Below, in pieces: positions 1-10,877 of a stretch of DNA of 64,000 bases (its first letter is position 1; each line of letters opens with the position of its first letter). This DNA is from Microglena sp. YARC (lineage: Eukaryota > Chlorophyta > Chlorophyceae > Chlamydomonadales > Chlamydomonadaceae): NCBI GenBank assembly GCA_022414725.1, contig CM039462.1, positions 1,946,900 to 2,010,899 of the forward strand, in the 5' to 3' direction. Made by a program: the position numbers and the translations under genes. The notes below the pieces were generated by a model. The model was not told where the DNA came from. It searched no databases and saw only the letters and a program-made list of their open reading frames with translations.

Positions 1-517
1 TCGCATGTCTCGTCCAATGAAATTAATTGTGAGTTGGTTAGCTGCGTTCTGGTCACACCACTTCCAGAATTGTGCCGCCGAAGTGAGAACATGCAGAGGA
101 TCCATGTTGGCACAATACGACTCACCGAACTTCAGCCCACCATTGATGTAAATTACAAACACTTTGCTTTGGGGAGGTTTGCTGCTTAGTCCAATGCTCT
201 AGCGCTACGTACGAGTCAACAACTTTTTCTCTCGACATGGTGCACTTGAGACAGCCTAAGCCACTCGTCCACCGAATGGGGATCGATATGGCTATCCATG
301 AAAATCGCTGTATTGATGTTATAACCGCGTTTGAATGAGGGCTATTTAACACATTCCACTCATGATATCCGCTGCCACACTCTGGAAATACAATGATTGA
401 TACCTTACTTGTGCATTTGTTTACATAATGGAGCACATTATTGACGATGTGGTTACTGTCATTGGGGGTACATGCACTATTTTGTAGAACAGGTAAAGGA
501 TGATTTGCATCACCCAT
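1..517 (-). pseudogene. Unknown alpha/beta-like protein, left-arm copy, partial
   Basis: This is the left copy of the gene at 60681-61250. Its start codon is at 517 (protein begins MGDANHPLPVLQ) and it runs off the window at base 1. The alternation of hydrophobic strands and helices (for example KVSIIVFPECGSGYHEW) suggests a Rossmann-like fold, but I do not recognise the family. Two indels break the frame: one after the WNVL segment and one in a run of A's near 234-238. At the codon where the right copy has TAA, this copy has CAA (Gln). Paired with its twin, it shows that the ancestor was one frame of about 190 codons. Confidence 0.55.
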
Positions 518-581
518 TCTATGTTGCATTTATTATGATGATGATGTTAAGATCCTTTCTTATTCTTTTGGTGATAAAATC

Positions 582-717
582 ATGCACAACATTTCCTTAA
601 GCACACTTTACCATGAAATACAAGGTGTCCCACTACTCCCTGCTTGCCCACGGTATACACGCAGTGCGGACGATTATGCATGTAATGGGCGTTCCTTACT
701 CCGGGCGGATTTTTTAA
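582..717 (+). pseudogene. Ribbon-helix-helix-like fragment, left-arm copy
   Basis: Two overlapping frames together resemble the RHH-type protein at 27954. The first frame gives MHNISLSTLYHEIQ, like the beta strand and first helix. After a one-base shift the second gives HYSLLAHGIHAVRTI, almost identical to the second helix of the 27954 protein (LLAHGLHAVRTI). The fragment is short and frameshifted, so it is probably not functional. A related copy lies at 60461-60673. From about 686 the DNA resembles the terminus of the MITE at 56703-56868, so part of the 3' end may be transposon-derived. Confidence 0.4.
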
Positions 718-913
718 AATGTCTACTCAGAATTTTAGCAGCCTCCAGAACGACTCATACCAAATTCAAAAAGACAAAAGACAAAAAAAAATGGAGTGTC
801 ACAGGACAATGAGTGGGACAAGGAGAAGAGTGGGCGGATGCAACTAGTTACAATAGCTCTCAATCAATAGATCTCCATCTCAATCTCAATCTCAATCTCC
901 ATCCCCCACCTCA

Positions 914-1270
914 TCAACCTCCAGCCCCACCCGCCGCCATGCTAAGTGGGCATACACCACAGTTACAAGCTACGAATGTAGTCGAGTGATCGACTGTCAA
1001 AACTGCATTTGCAGGGCAATCCCTGCAATTCACCAGCAAAGGGAGAGGCATACCAAACATCTCCAGAATTAGGACACGAAAATCTGGAGATGACGAGTGC
1101 TTCAAATCTCGCAGTCGAACCCCTCCTCTGTAGACATCCTCGCCACCATCCTCGTCGATGATGCAAAAGTTGCCATGCTTTATGTACGGCAAACTTCCTA
1201 CATACTCGAACTCCATACACCTTTCAGTTCGGAGCCGAATCTTGATAGACCCTTTCTTCTTCATAGCCAT
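914..1270 (-). CDS. Conserved hypothetical protein, 118 aa, left-arm copy
   Basis: An intact frame starting MAMKKKGSIKIRL and ending with TGA. It is nearly identical to the right-arm copy at 59931-60287. The N-terminal half is basic and beta-rich, with the acidic stretch CIIDEDGGEDVY. The C-terminal half has four or five cysteines in a CxxC-like arrangement (CRDC, then CNCGVC), which might bind zinc, and ends in a Gly/Ala tail. Both copies have stayed open while neighbouring genes in the arms have frameshifts, which suggests selection. I do not recognise the family. A tandem repeat (1355-1790) lies just upstream and may hold its promoter. Confidence 0.6.
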   Translation of the reverse strand: MAMKKKGSIKIRLRTERCMEFEYVGSLPYIKHGNFCIIDEDGGEDVYRGGVRLRDLKHSSSPDFRVLILEMFGMPLPLLVNCRDCPANAVLTVDHSTTFVACNCGVCPLSMAAGGAGG

Positions 1271-1354
1271 CTTCAGTGCCTGCGAACATGGGTGGATGTT
1301 TGGTCAGCTCATGCTTTTGCAGACAGCACAATCTTCGCAATCAATTACTGGATA

Positions 1355-1790
1355 ATGCTTTCGCAGTGGAGCCATAGAGCTAGCAAGCCAGCGCAATCCA
1401 AACGCGAACTTCGCAAATACTAGCAGCAATGAAAGTAACCATGACTGGATAATGCTTTCGCAGGTAGGTGGAGCCATAGAGCTAGCAAGCCAGCGCAATC
1501 CAAACGCGAACTTCGCAAATACTAGCAGCAATGAAAGTAACCATGACTGGATAATGCTTTCGCAGGTGGAGCCATAGAGCTAGCAAGCCTCGCAAATACT
1601 AGCAGCAATGAAAGTAACCATGACTGGATAATGCTTTCGCAGGTGAAGCCATAGAGCTAGCAAGCCTCGCAAATACTAGCAGCAATGAAAGTAACCATGG
1701 ACTGGATTAATGCTTTCGCAGGTGGAGACATTAGAGCTAGCAAGCCTCGCAAAATCACTAGCAGCAATGAAAGTAACCATGACTAGATCT
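1355..1790. repeat. Tandem repeat of 80-100 bp, about five copies
   Basis: Each unit contains agccatagagctagcaagcc followed by AGCAGCAATGAAAGTAACCA-type sequence and ends with tggataatgctttcgcaggt. The first two units carry an extra ~20 bp. Unit length is not a multiple of three, so the open frames across it are accidental. The right arm has the same array at about 59500-59850 with a different number of units. Its place directly upstream of the 118-aa gene makes a regulatory role possible. Confidence 0.8.
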
Positions 1791-2090
1791 CGATGACTGC
1801 TACTATTGAACTCACCCTCGGAATTAGCTTTCGGAGTTCGCTGGATGCTCCCTAACACACTGAGTTAACCCTCGGAATTAGCTTTCGGATTTCGATGGAT
1901 ACTCCAGAACACACTGAGTTCGTGAGAGAAGAATTGGAGTACTTCGGTACTTGGTTAAGATTGACATGGCTGGGTGTGGCTTGGCCTGGGTGCGTCAAGT
2001 AGGGTTCGTATTTTTTCGAGGCGCATGGGACACGTGTCGGATATGACTTGTTTACACTCGTGGTCGATGCGCATGGGACACGTGCCGTCT

Positions 2091-2180
2091 CAAGCAGACT
2101 TCTGATTGACAACTATGTCGGGAGTATGAAAGATGAATCGCGGACCCACGGAGTGGGGCAGGGAATTCAGTTGAGGACTC
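2091..2180 (+). repeat. Two-hairpin dispersed repeat, full copy
   Basis: The family consensus has a palindrome close to CAAGCAGACTTCTGCTTG, then a spacer containing AACTATGTCGGGAGTATGAA, then ATCGCGG and a second hairpin CCCCACGGAGTGGGG, ending in CAGGGGAATTCAGCTG. This copy has a decayed first palindrome (ttctgattg). Other copies lie at 4515, 12731, 17860, 20393 and 32036, and on the minus strand at 49678, 56308 and 59108. Confidence 0.8.
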
Positions 2181-2358
2181 GTGTGAAGCTTCGAGGCGCG
2201 CGAAAAACACATTGGATTACGCCTTGAGGGATAGGGATGCTGATAGAGAGTTGGGACGCGCGTCATCATGCGGATTTAGTCGACGACAAGGGTTTCGTGT
2301 GCGCCTCAAAAAAACGAGTGTAAGAAAACGCAAAATCCGTACAGATTACAGCCGTACA

Positions 2359-2937
2359 ATGGCTACACTCAATACTTTTAAGGGGGCCTTGGCCACGCCT
2401 AAGTACAGTCGTCCAGCGAAGCTCGAAGATAACTCTTGCAACCCCCAAAGTGCTTCTTCAGATCAGCAAAAGCAGGCTAGCGTGTCGGAATCAAGTCGGA
2501 ATCAAGGGCCGCCTTATGATCGAATTCCGTGGTGAGCGCAAGCAAATGCCGCGTCTACGAGGTTGGTTGAGGCCGGGAGCCGATAGGCTTTGGTGCAACG
2601 TCTCTAGTATTGAGCCAAGACTTCGCTTCAAGTACGTGGACCATGTTACATTCGATGACGATATGTGGGAGTGCAACGCAGTATGGTTGCATTGCCTACA
2701 TTTACCAAACGGATCAATTTATACAGCGTCGGTCTTTGAGATGCTGAAGGAGGCAGTCAACATTTTGTCACACACACCCGGTGCTGCAAGGTACACACTC
2801 CTCGACTCGCATGATGATGCGCACCGTTTGGGAGGAGCGCACCTAATTCTCACAAGGGGGTGTCATTCGTTTTTCTACGCCATGACCGGGAGCAGGTTAG
2901 GGGCAAGGTCTTACTGGCCGTAGCAAGGCCAAAGTAA
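2359..2937 (+). pseudogene. Conserved hypothetical protein, left-arm copy, frameshifted
   Basis: This is the left copy of the gene at 58345-58923. It starts at the ATG giving MATLNTFKGALATPKYSRP. An extra G in a GGG run near 2509 shifts the frame, and a missing G near 2908 shifts it again. Corrected by comparison with the right arm, it would encode about 192 residues: a low-complexity, Ser/Gln-rich N-terminal third and a folded remainder rich in Trp, Cys and His. Function unknown. A hairpin-repeat remnant follows at about 3003. Confidence 0.6.
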
Positions 2938-3129
2938 GTAGTCCTCGGTGCCCGTCTTAAGCCTGTTTGAGACAACAAGTGGAAAGCTATACTTCATAAT
3001 CAATCAATCGCGGGACCCACGGAGTGGGGCAGGGGAATTCAGATGCGGACTCGCGGAAACACGTGTCCTAGGATCTGACTGGTCCATCGGAGGAGGACAC
3101 ACGCAAACGGAGGAACACATGTAGACGAC

Positions 3130-3670
3130 TCATCTTCATAGTACATCACTCAATCACTCACTCAATCAGATTAAAGGGACCGGCGCTTTGCGTACACAGG
3201 CATGCCCCATCCTTGTGTATTGCTGGAGGTACGATAGCCGGGCATCATAAAAGGACCTCCTCGCCCAGAGCATGCATTTTTTTCTTTTATTCTCCTCATC
3301 AGCCTCTTCCCTAGCGCGTCATTCGCACACCACCCTCCTCTTTCAGTTCTTCCATCTACAAATAACGCAAAATACATACACACGAGAATACAGCCATACA
3401 CACGCGAATACAGCCATACACACGCGAATATATCTCCCTCTCTCTCTCTCTCTCGCTCTCGCTCTCTCTCTCCCGCTCTCTCTCTTTCTCTCTCTCTCTC
3501 TCTTTCCACACGCCACACAGACGGATAGGGAAAGCCTTCTTTTGAGATTGGAGTCATAAGAACCATTGCCACATCCACGTATGCGCGAAGAAAAAGAGTT
3601 CTTCATCGACGCGATGCCGACACAACCTTGTCAGCCCATTTCAAACCCAGTCCGCCAACTAGGAAGGGCG
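3130..3670 (+). repeat. Leader segment with CT microsatellite, copy 1
   Basis: A segment of about 500 bp present three times: here, at 14600-15075 and, inverted, at 57500-57915. It contains a spacer with an AAAGGGACCGG motif, a pyrimidine-rich stretch, a long CT tract (about 3428-3512), and the beginning of a coding region that reads MPTQPCQPISNPVRQLGR. Downstream of that peptide, copy 2 diverges completely from copies 1 and 3. It may be a promoter plus first-exon unit, or a mobile segment. Arginine/glutamate-rich frames on the other strand are only the CT tract translated. Confidence 0.7.
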
Positions 3671-4190
3671 CTGGACATGGACAATCTCGACACATCCAAG
3701 TTTCTTGATCGCCTCCACTGCAGGAATGTCAACCGTCTCAATGCACTGCGGACGTCATCGGCTACTTCCGGCGATCCACGCGTGTTGGAGTATAACGCAT
3801 TGCGCCACCTAATTAAACAAAAACACCACACATCCCCATCGTCACGTTTGTTTCCTCGTCGCTGTGGAGTTACGTCTTCGATGACGGCTGCTTCAAGCGC
3901 GCCAACGGGGACGCCCTTGTATTCTCACATGCTATCAACACACTTTTCGTGGTGGAGACGAAAATCCTCAAAGCCCCTGCCAAACTGGAAATGCCAAGGT
4001 GTTGAAAGCCATACAGCAGGCCACTATGTGCGCGAGTAGACTTTCGTCCTGGCTACCGCATCTCATCAACATTGACATGAAAGACGGAACAACACTTGGA
4101 TCTGTGACAATTCGTCGTATGATCGTGACAGCTGTGGATCGCGGTGGACGCGTCTTCAGTCAAGATATCCGCAGCCAGGAAATTGAATAA
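3566..4190 (+). pseudogene. Hypothetical protein, left-arm copy, frameshifted
   Basis: The frame opens upstream of MPTQPCQPISNPVRQLGR (3614) and continues with a segment rich in Leu, Asn and Arg (LDRLHCRNVNRLNALRTSS). It then loses frame near 3857 and again near 3960. The last part resumes in another frame (KAIQQATMCASRLSS...) and ends with TAA at 4188-4190. The right-arm copy (56926-57560) keeps frame longer in the middle (LFLVAVEYVFDDGCFKR), which shows that the ancestor was one gene of about 200 codons. No family recognised. Confidence 0.5.
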
Positions 4191-4256
4191 CTTAGTTAAC
4201 TTAATTGACTAACTCAGGTAACTTGATGAACTGAAGGTGGAACTTTGGCAAAACAC

Positions 4257-4368
4257 TGGAGGTACCGAGATTCGAGCCCGGATCTTATATATCGCTCAGT
4301 GGGCGACATGATTAATGAATGAATAAATTGACTTTTAACATCACGCTCTACCACTGAGCTACAACCCC
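4257..4368 (-). tRNA. tRNA-like sequence, possibly intron-containing
   Basis: On the minus strand the sequence opens GGGGTTGTAGCTCAGTGGTA and GAGC follows, giving a perfect D arm (GCTC/GAGC) and A box. A T arm CCGGG-CTCGAAT-CTCGG with five pairs forms the B box. The acceptor stem pairs at six of seven positions with the 3' end (TACCTCC plus A). The distance between arms is too long for a plain tRNA. A TCGC/GCGA hairpin near the 3' side could be a long variable arm, leaving room for a short intron near the anticodon. The anticodon is uncertain (UAA for Leu is one reading). It could instead be a tRNA-derived SINE head. Confidence 0.4.
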
Positions 4369-4514
4369 GTTGACAGATTAGCAACTAAAACTATTGTTTT
4401 AATAAAAACGAGTGTAAACAACTTTGATCCATACAGGTCTCGGCATTGTTTTGCTGAGTATGTAACGTTCCCCCTCTCCCCCAGATGGATGTAACTCTCT
4501 CTAAAGAAACAACC

Positions 4515-4595
4515 ATCAAGCAGAAGTCTGCTTGAGAACTATGTCGGGATTATGAAAGGGAAATCGCGGGCCCCACGGAGTGGGGCAGTGGAATT
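4515..4595 (+). repeat. Two-hairpin dispersed repeat at the inner edge of the left arm
   Basis: Holds an intact palindrome AAGCAGAAGTCTGCTT, the spacer, and the second hairpin CCCCACGGAGTGGGG. The large inverted repeat ends within a few bases of this element on both sides, so it may mark the breakpoint. Confidence 0.8.
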
Positions 4596-5009
4596 AAGCG
4601 CCTCCAGCAATGCGTATTATTTATGAGAGCCATACAAACGCTACAGGCCCACACCCCTCGTCTTAGAGAGCGTCCGCAAAAAAGAAGACTAAAGTGTTTA
4701 GGGAGCTCGCCGGAGGCTACAGTGTCAAACGATGGATCGATCGTGGTACGAATGCGGCGCCGGCGGATGTGTCGAGTCATCACGCACACGCACGGACACG
4801 CGCAGGCTCAAGAAGGCGTATGCTTGACACAATTCATCATCATACCACCGTTTTCTATTGAGTCAGGTTCCAATTAGCATGGTGATTCCACTCCCTTCAT
4901 AAAAACCAATAGAGATTTCAAAATAAGGTGTCTGCTTGAGACATCGCCATCTGTTAGACGGATCTGGAGAAGCTTGAGGGTGAGGCATGAAAAATCATAC
5001 TTGACCTCT

Positions 5010-5324
5010 TTATAAAACTTCTAAACCATAATTTAATCTTACCGCATTTTTCTCGTCCTTATTCCGTTGCCTCCACTTCCTTGAGTTCTCCTCAAGCGCC
5101 TCCCTGACTTCCTCACTGTACCTTGATACATTCGGGTCGAACTTCATGATCTCACGCATCGCCTTCATGACCATGCCCGCCTCTTCCTGTAACTTACCCC
5201 TCAGTATCATCTTCACTCTCTCTTCCATCTCGAAGTATCGTTTCTTTGACAACGTTGAAATCCCCTTGTCTCCATTTTGGTTTGTTGGCGTGACGAACTT
5301 CGTCACCTTCCTCGACGAGTTCAT
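5010..5324 (-). CDS. Small basic/acidic helical protein, 104 aa
   Basis: An open frame starting MNSSRKVTKFVTPTNQ and predicted to be mostly helical, with charged segments (EERVKMILRGKLQEE, MKAMREIMKFDPNVSRY, ENSRKWRQRNKDEK). It resembles the small frameshifted gene at 54516-54809 in the order of its motifs: a KxIL segment, an IR or MRE helix, FDP, then a basic tail. That gene lies directly downstream of a viral helicase, so this may be a small replication-associated viral protein, but that is inference. No known domain recognised. Confidence 0.5.
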   Translation of the reverse strand: MNSSRKVTKFVTPTNQNGDKGISTLSKKRYFEMEERVKMILRGKLQEEAGMVMKAMREIMKFDPNVSRYSEEVREALEENSRKWRQRNKDEKNAVRLNYGLEVL

Positions 5325-5574
5325 TGTGTGCGATTTATACAGTCTTTTTTGTTCAGTTGTTTGTGTTTACAATTGTAATAACGGTCACTAGCAGTTATGC
5401 TCCCTTAAAACCTTCAAAGTCGTAGACAAGCTTTTACAAACAAATAAATAACCCAACCAACACTCAATCTCTGTCATGCCATGAGCGGTCGTCTGAAGAA
5501 GTCTTGGTCAGCCATTAGCACCTCCCTAGATCCGTCCCACACATCTCAAAATCCTAAATGGATGTCGAGCAGAC

Positions 5575-7262
5575 GCCTGCTCGAGGGAAAAACTATTGGT
5601 AAGATTGATGTATATTAATATATTACTATATAATATTTGTTTCACTTGTTTCATCAAAAAAGAAAGTCTATATAGGAGAAGAAAACTAAGAATAGTTTTG
5701 ATTTTGGTGACACTAGTGAAACAAAACAAAACAAAACAAAACAAAACAAAACAAAAACACAAACAAAAAGATTGGATGTGATTCGATGACGGTGGACGTC
5801 GTCTAGAGGTGTTGGTGTCTCCTTGGTGTATTGGTGTCGTCTGCTTTTTTTATAATAGAGGGCACCATGCTAATTGGAACCTGACTCAATAGAAAACGGT
5901 GGTATGATGATGAAATGTGTCAAGCAGACGCCTGCTGGAGGGAAAAACTATTGGTAAGATTGATGTATATTAATATATAACTATATAATATTTGTTTCAC
6001 TTGTTTCATCAAAAAAGAAAGTCTATATAGGAGAAGAAAACTAAGAATAGTTTTGATTTTGGTGACACTAGTGAAACAAAACAAAACAAAAAGAAAAAAC
6101 AAAACACAAACAAACAGATTGGATGTGATGATCGATGACGGTGGACGTCGTCTAGAGGTGTTGGTGTCTCCTTGGTGTATTGGTGTCGTCTGATTTTTTT
6201 TTATAATCGAGGTGCACCATGCTAATTGGACCTGACTCAAATAGAAAAACGGTGGTATGATGGATGAAATGTGTCAAGCAGACGCCTGCTGGAGGGAAAA
6301 AACTATTGGTAAGATTGATGTATATTAATATATACTATATAATATTTGTTTCACTTGTTTCATCAAAAAAGAAAGTCTATATAGGAGAAGAAAAAACTAA
6401 GAATAGTTTTGATTTTGGTGACACTAGTGAAACAAAACAAAACAAAACAAAACAAAAACACAAACAAACAGATTGGATGTGATTCGATGACGGTGGACGT
6501 CGTCTAGAGGTGTTGGTGTCTCCTTGGTGTATTGGTGTCGTCTGCTTTTTTTTATAATCGAGGGCACCATGCTAATTGGAACCTGACTCAATAGAAAACG
6601 GTGGTATGATGATGAAATGTGTCAAGCAGACGCCTGCTGGAGGGAAAAACTATTGGTAAGATTGATGTATATTAATATATAACTATATAATATTTGTTTC
6701 ACTTGTTTCATCAAAAAAGAAAGTCTATATAGGAGAAGAAAACTAAGAATAGTTTTGATTTTGGTGACACTAGTGAAACAAAACAAAACAAAAGAAAACA
6801 AAAACACAAACAAACAGATTGGATGTGATTCGATGACGGTGGACGTCGTCTAGAGGTGTTGGTGTCTCCTTGGTGTATTGGTGTCGTCTGATTTTTTTTA
6901 TAATCGAGGGCACCATGCTAATTGTTACCTGACTCAATAGAAAACGGTGGTATGATGATGAAATGTGTCAAGCAGACGCCTGCTGGAGGGAAAAACTATT
7001 GGTAAGATTGATGTATATTAATATATTACTATATAATATTTGTTTCACTTGTTTCATCAAAAAAGAAAGTCTATATAGGAGAAGAAAACTAAGAATAGTT
7101 TTGATTTTGGTGACACTAGTGAAACAAAACAAAACAAAACAAAACAAAAACACAAACAAACAGATTGGATGTGATTCGATGACGGTGGACGTCGTCTAGA
7201 GGTGTTGGTGTCTCCTTGGTGTATTGGTGTAGTCTGCTTTTTTTTTATAATCGAGGGCAGCA
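5575..7262 (+). repeat. Five tandem copies of a ~349-bp unit
   Basis: Units start near 5575, 5924, 6275, 6625 and 6970. Each holds, in order: an imperfect palindrome CAAGCAGACGCCTGCTGG, an AT-rich block, an (AAAAC)n run of variable length, GACGGTGGACGTCGTCTAG, a segment with TTATAATCGAGGGCACCATG, and the return to the next unit. Copies are nearly identical, so amplification is recent. Open frames such as those rich in Phe/Val/Leu on the minus strand are translations of the repeat and recur in every copy. A piece of the unit's end is repeated inverted at 12050-12109. Confidence 0.9.
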
Positions 7263-7508
7263 TGCGTCACAGAAGAAACCGTAGGCGGACCCAAGCAGCT
7301 CAGGCCGGCCGACTCTTTCATATGGACACAACTTCAGACACATAGACCTCATGCACAGACACGAACGCTCGCACGGTAAATCGAAACAACGTTCATGGAT
7401 GCACATACAGCTAGGGACATCATCATCGGAGGGTGCTTAAATGACTACTTGTATGAATGCATACATCAACACAACTAAAATCAACACAACTAAAATCAAC
7501 ACAACGAC

Positions 7509-10037
7509 ATGGCATCCTACGAAGAGTTGCAGAAGCTCAGCGCGTGGCTGAAGAGATCTGAGGTGAGTGTGGGAAGAACAGTATTGATGCCCATGACTGA
7601 TTTGAAGGCGCCTAAACACAAGCATTTAGGAAAAGCGAAGTGGGGATGGGCCGAAGCGGACGCGTACGCCGAACAACAACCCAACACACACAAGGCATGG
7701 GGAATGTTGTTGGATGGATTGGTTGTGATCGACGCGGACGACGCAGAGACAGTGCAGTGGTTGGAGAGGATGGAAGATGAAGATGGTGAGGTGGGTGAGG
7801 CCATGCAGAGGTGTGCCATTCAAGAGACTAGGAAGGGACGCCACTACATGTTCTTGCGCCCGACATGGGCAGACGAGGAGGGGTACTATGACGGTGCACG
7901 ACAAGTCGATGATGATGCAAGGAAGGTTGATATGAAGAGCCTGTGCCGGACAGGGACCAGGGGTCTGCTGTCTGTTGCGCCCACTGAGGGGAAGGCATGG
8001 AAGGAGGGAAGGGCTCCGTGGGAGCTGGAATCGATACCGTACATTTCAAAGGCGCTGATGGATAGGGTGGCGGTGGCAAAGAAGAAGAATAAAAGGACGA
8101 GTAAGGGAGCGGCGGGATACTCAAAGGCAAAGGTGGAAAACACATCACCAAAAACAACGGAGGTAGAGCAGGGGATAATGATGCCGACAAGCTTCATGGA
8201 GAGCACGCATGTAGAGAAGATTCTACTGCTCCTAGGAAAAAACAGGTGGGATTCCAGAGACACATGGCAAGGAGTGGCGACGGCATTGAAGAACGAGTAC
8301 GGCGAGGCGTACAAGGCGCTATGGAAAAACATGTCCAAGATACGATGAGGAGGCCGCAGAGAAGCTATGGGAGACAGTGGGAAGGCCCGACTATGACGGG
8401 CCGAAGATGACAATGAAGTCGGTGGTAAAGTGGGCCGGTGAGGACGACCCGCACGGGTACGCGGTGTACAGAGCGTCTTCGATCCCCAAACTAGTGAAGG
8501 ATAATTGGGACAAAGGGGACCGAGGTCTTGGGCAGATCGTGCACTATCTGCTGAACGGGACCGTGAAGAAGACGGGGAAAGGCAGCACAGAATATTACAT
8601 CTTCCAGGAGGACACGTGCAGGTGGGACAATGTGGAGGAGGGGTGGGTGAAGAACGTGGCGAGCAAGGTCTTGGAAGGAAGGCTTCGGGACGTCGACTTG
8701 TGGATATCGACACAGGCCGCGCAGATGTTGTGCATCGGAGTGGTGGGGGCAGGGGAAAAGGAGGAACAAGAAGACTCCAGGAGTAAAGCGGATCTGGATG
8801 CGAAGAAGAAGAAAGTGGCCACACTGATCAATTACGTGATGTCTTACCGCGGAGTGACGAACGCGATGGCCTTCGCGGGCCCACTGCTCATGGACGAGAC
8901 GTTCGAGCAGCGCCTGGACAGCAATCGGCACTTGATAGGGATCAAGGGGCGGAGCGTCGTGGACCTCAGGACAGGCCAGAAGCGACAGAGGGTGGCAGAG
9001 GACATGGTGCACAACGAACTGGACGTGGTGTACGGCGGCGACCATGTCACGACCGAAGCCGACGCCACAGGCGCCGAGTGGATGCACAGGATCGTCGAGA
9101 AGATCATGGGCGGGGACGAGGCCATGGCAAGGTTCCTTCAACGTCTTTTAGGGTACGGCATCACAGGCGAAGTGAGAGAGGAGGTTTTCCCCGTATGGAC
9201 GGGGAGCGGAAGGAACGGAAAGGGCCTGCTGACGCAGGCGCTACAGCAGCTGCTCGGGCCTACTACAAGGAGATGAACTGCGCGATCATAAGCGATTCTC
9301 GATCGTGCAGTAACATTGACGCGGAGCGGGCAAAGCTCATAGGAGCGAGACTCGCGGTCTTCAACGAGCTCAAGAATGGGGAGAAGCTGAAGACGAACGA
9401 GGTCCAGCTTTTAACTGGCGGAGATGGCTTTCCGGCAAAGGCGCTTTATAAAGACCCAGTAACTGTAATGCCACGGCATCTCGCAATCCTAGTGACCAAC
9501 TATATGCCAGAGATGTCCGATGTGATCGTTGCAATGGTCGAAAGAATTCTAGCTTTTGAATTTCCGGTGACTTTCAGGGATCTCATCCCTGGGGAGAGAG
9601 AGACCGCGACGCTGCGGCAATGCGACAGAACCATGAAGGAGAGACTGAAGTCGCCAGAGGGGCAGGCTGCGCTGTTTGCCTGGTTGGTCGAGGGTGCGGT
9701 GGCGTGGTACAGTGGGACAGAGAGCCTGAAGGCCGGGGCGCCAAAGAAGGTCACAGAGTTTACCAGACAATATTTGGCGGAGGAGGACAGTGTGCAAGCG
9801 TTCCTCGCCGAGAACTGCGAGTTTGCGGAAGATTTCAGGGAGTCGAGCGTTGCCTTGTTCCACATGTATATCGAGGAAAGCGGGGACAGTAAAGATCGAG
9901 AAAAGTGGTTCCACAGGCAGATGAAGAACAAAGGGTTCGTAAAAAAGACGATTCGAATCGGAAGGGAGGGGACACAACAGGGATATATGGGATTGCGGCT
10001 ACGACATGATGATGATGGTGCACCCACGCATGCATGA
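7509..10037 (+). pseudogene. PrimPol-SF3 helicase (D5-like replication protein), two frameshifts
   Basis: About 840 codons across three frames (shifts near 8340 and 9255). The N-terminus is an archaeo-eukaryotic-primase-like domain: a DxD-type motif in LLDGLVVIDADD, the GRHYMF strand, and a VDMKSLCRTGTRGLLSVAP segment. The middle matches the D5 N-terminal region. The helicase core has Walker A GSGRNGKG, a Walker B-like strand ending in a glutamate (ARLAVFNEL) and sensor motif LAILVTNYMP. The C-terminus (DSVQAFLAENCEF... to GLRLR) fits the usual winged-helix tail. Such proteins prime and unwind DNA in NCLDVs, virophages and related elements. Both breaks are single-base, so it may be intact in reality. 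It is the main gene of the 7214-12109 unit. Confidence 0.8.
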
Positions 10038-10147
10038 ATGAATGAATGAATGCAAGCAAACACACGTACGTACGAACACACGCAAAGGGATGAACACTGT
10101 CATCGTCCATGTGACTCCACATGCAAACGGCGGAAACATGTCCTCTT

Positions 10148-10308
10148 CTCCAAAAGACACCACGGCGGCTTGCGCATCCTCATTGTCTAGTCCATCTGTC
10201 TGCAAAAGACACCACGGCGGCTTGCGCATTCTCATTGTCTAGTCCATCTGTCTCCAAAAGACACCGCGGCAGCAAGCGCATCCTCATTGTCTAGTCCATC
10301 TGTCTCCA
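10148..10308 (+). repeat. Minisatellite, ~62-bp unit, about 2.5 copies
   Basis: Units contain AAAGACACCACGGCGGCTTG, a CGCAT-CTCATTGTCTAG segment and TCCATCTGTCT. The cacggcggcttgcgcat core resembles the short G+C-rich repeats near 32190-32275 and 56100-56310. Confidence 0.75.
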
Positions 10309-10449
10309 GGCTCGATGATAATGATACTTATGGATTATCTAGATTTGTTCAGAAAATAAGGATGGAAGCAAATGAAAGGAGAGGAGAGGAGATGAAGATG
10401 AAGATTGAGAGGAGAGAGTCTGAAAATTGTGACAATGTGACAGGTTATA

Positions 10450-10877
10450 CAGTCAACGGAATACTAAAATGAAACCGCTTCGTGTACGGCACACCTTACG
10501 GTGTAACCTAATGGTGTAGCAACCCACGGGGCAGTGGAACACCAATACGATTTTGAATCAACAAATTGCAGGATGTTAACGAGAATATCGTGGTTCTTTT
10601 TTAGATCACGGCTCTCCATCCTGCAGACTCCGTATCGTTCTTTTGTCGGTACTTTCGAGAGTGTCCATTGAAGGACCAGCTGCACTTAAGCGATCGACTC
10701 TTCCCCGGTACCGTGGCCCAAAAGAACACGGTGTCTTTGTTGATGTGCAATGCGTCATGAAAGGAGGTTTCTTTGCTGGACGGGCCATTTTGTAGGACCA
10801 TCCACTCGTACACTATAACGTCTGTCGACGCCTTATACCGTTTATTTGGATGTTTCATTTTACTGTTCCGCCGACGG
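10450..10877 (-). mobile_element. Tc1/mariner-type MITE, copy 1
   Basis: Terminal inverted repeats of about 26 bp read CAGTCGGCGGAACAGTAAAA then TGAAAC; the left one is slightly diverged. The element is flanked by TA on both sides (10448-10449 and 10878-10879), the target choice of Tc1/mariner transposons. At 428 bp it carries no transposase. Copies 2 and 3 are at 16575-17007 and 23957-24373 in the opposite orientation. Internal open frames (for example a 60-85 aa one starting MARPAKKPP or MKHPNKRYK) are preserved between copies only because the copies are young. Confidence 0.8.

Larger units (their letters stand above)
1..4594. repeat. Left arm of a large inverted repeat
   Basis: This whole stretch matches 56312-61193 in inverted orientation, gene for gene. 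Base 1 pairs with about base 61193, so the repeat probably extends leftwards beyond the window. The inner end is at about 4594, just past a copy of the dispersed hairpin repeat. The arms differ by substitutions, homopolymer indels, different copy numbers of two minisatellites and one MITE present only on the right. They are therefore diverged copies and not one read folded back on itself. The spacer is about 51.7 kb. Confidence 0.9.

Noticed and set aside
3171..3606. Arg/Glu-rich (RERERE) and Ser/Leu-rich frames, also at 14750-15031 and 57111-57779
   Set aside because: They are a CT/GA microsatellite translated in different frames.
5526..7263. Series of Phe/Val/Leu-rich membrane-protein-like frames
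   Set aside because: Identical frames recur once per 349-bp unit and come from the (AAAAC)n run and AT-rich block; not coding.
7886..8824. 312-aa Pro/Ser-rich minus-strand frame
   Set aside because: It is antisense to the PrimPol-helicase gene, whose motifs are clear on the plus strand.
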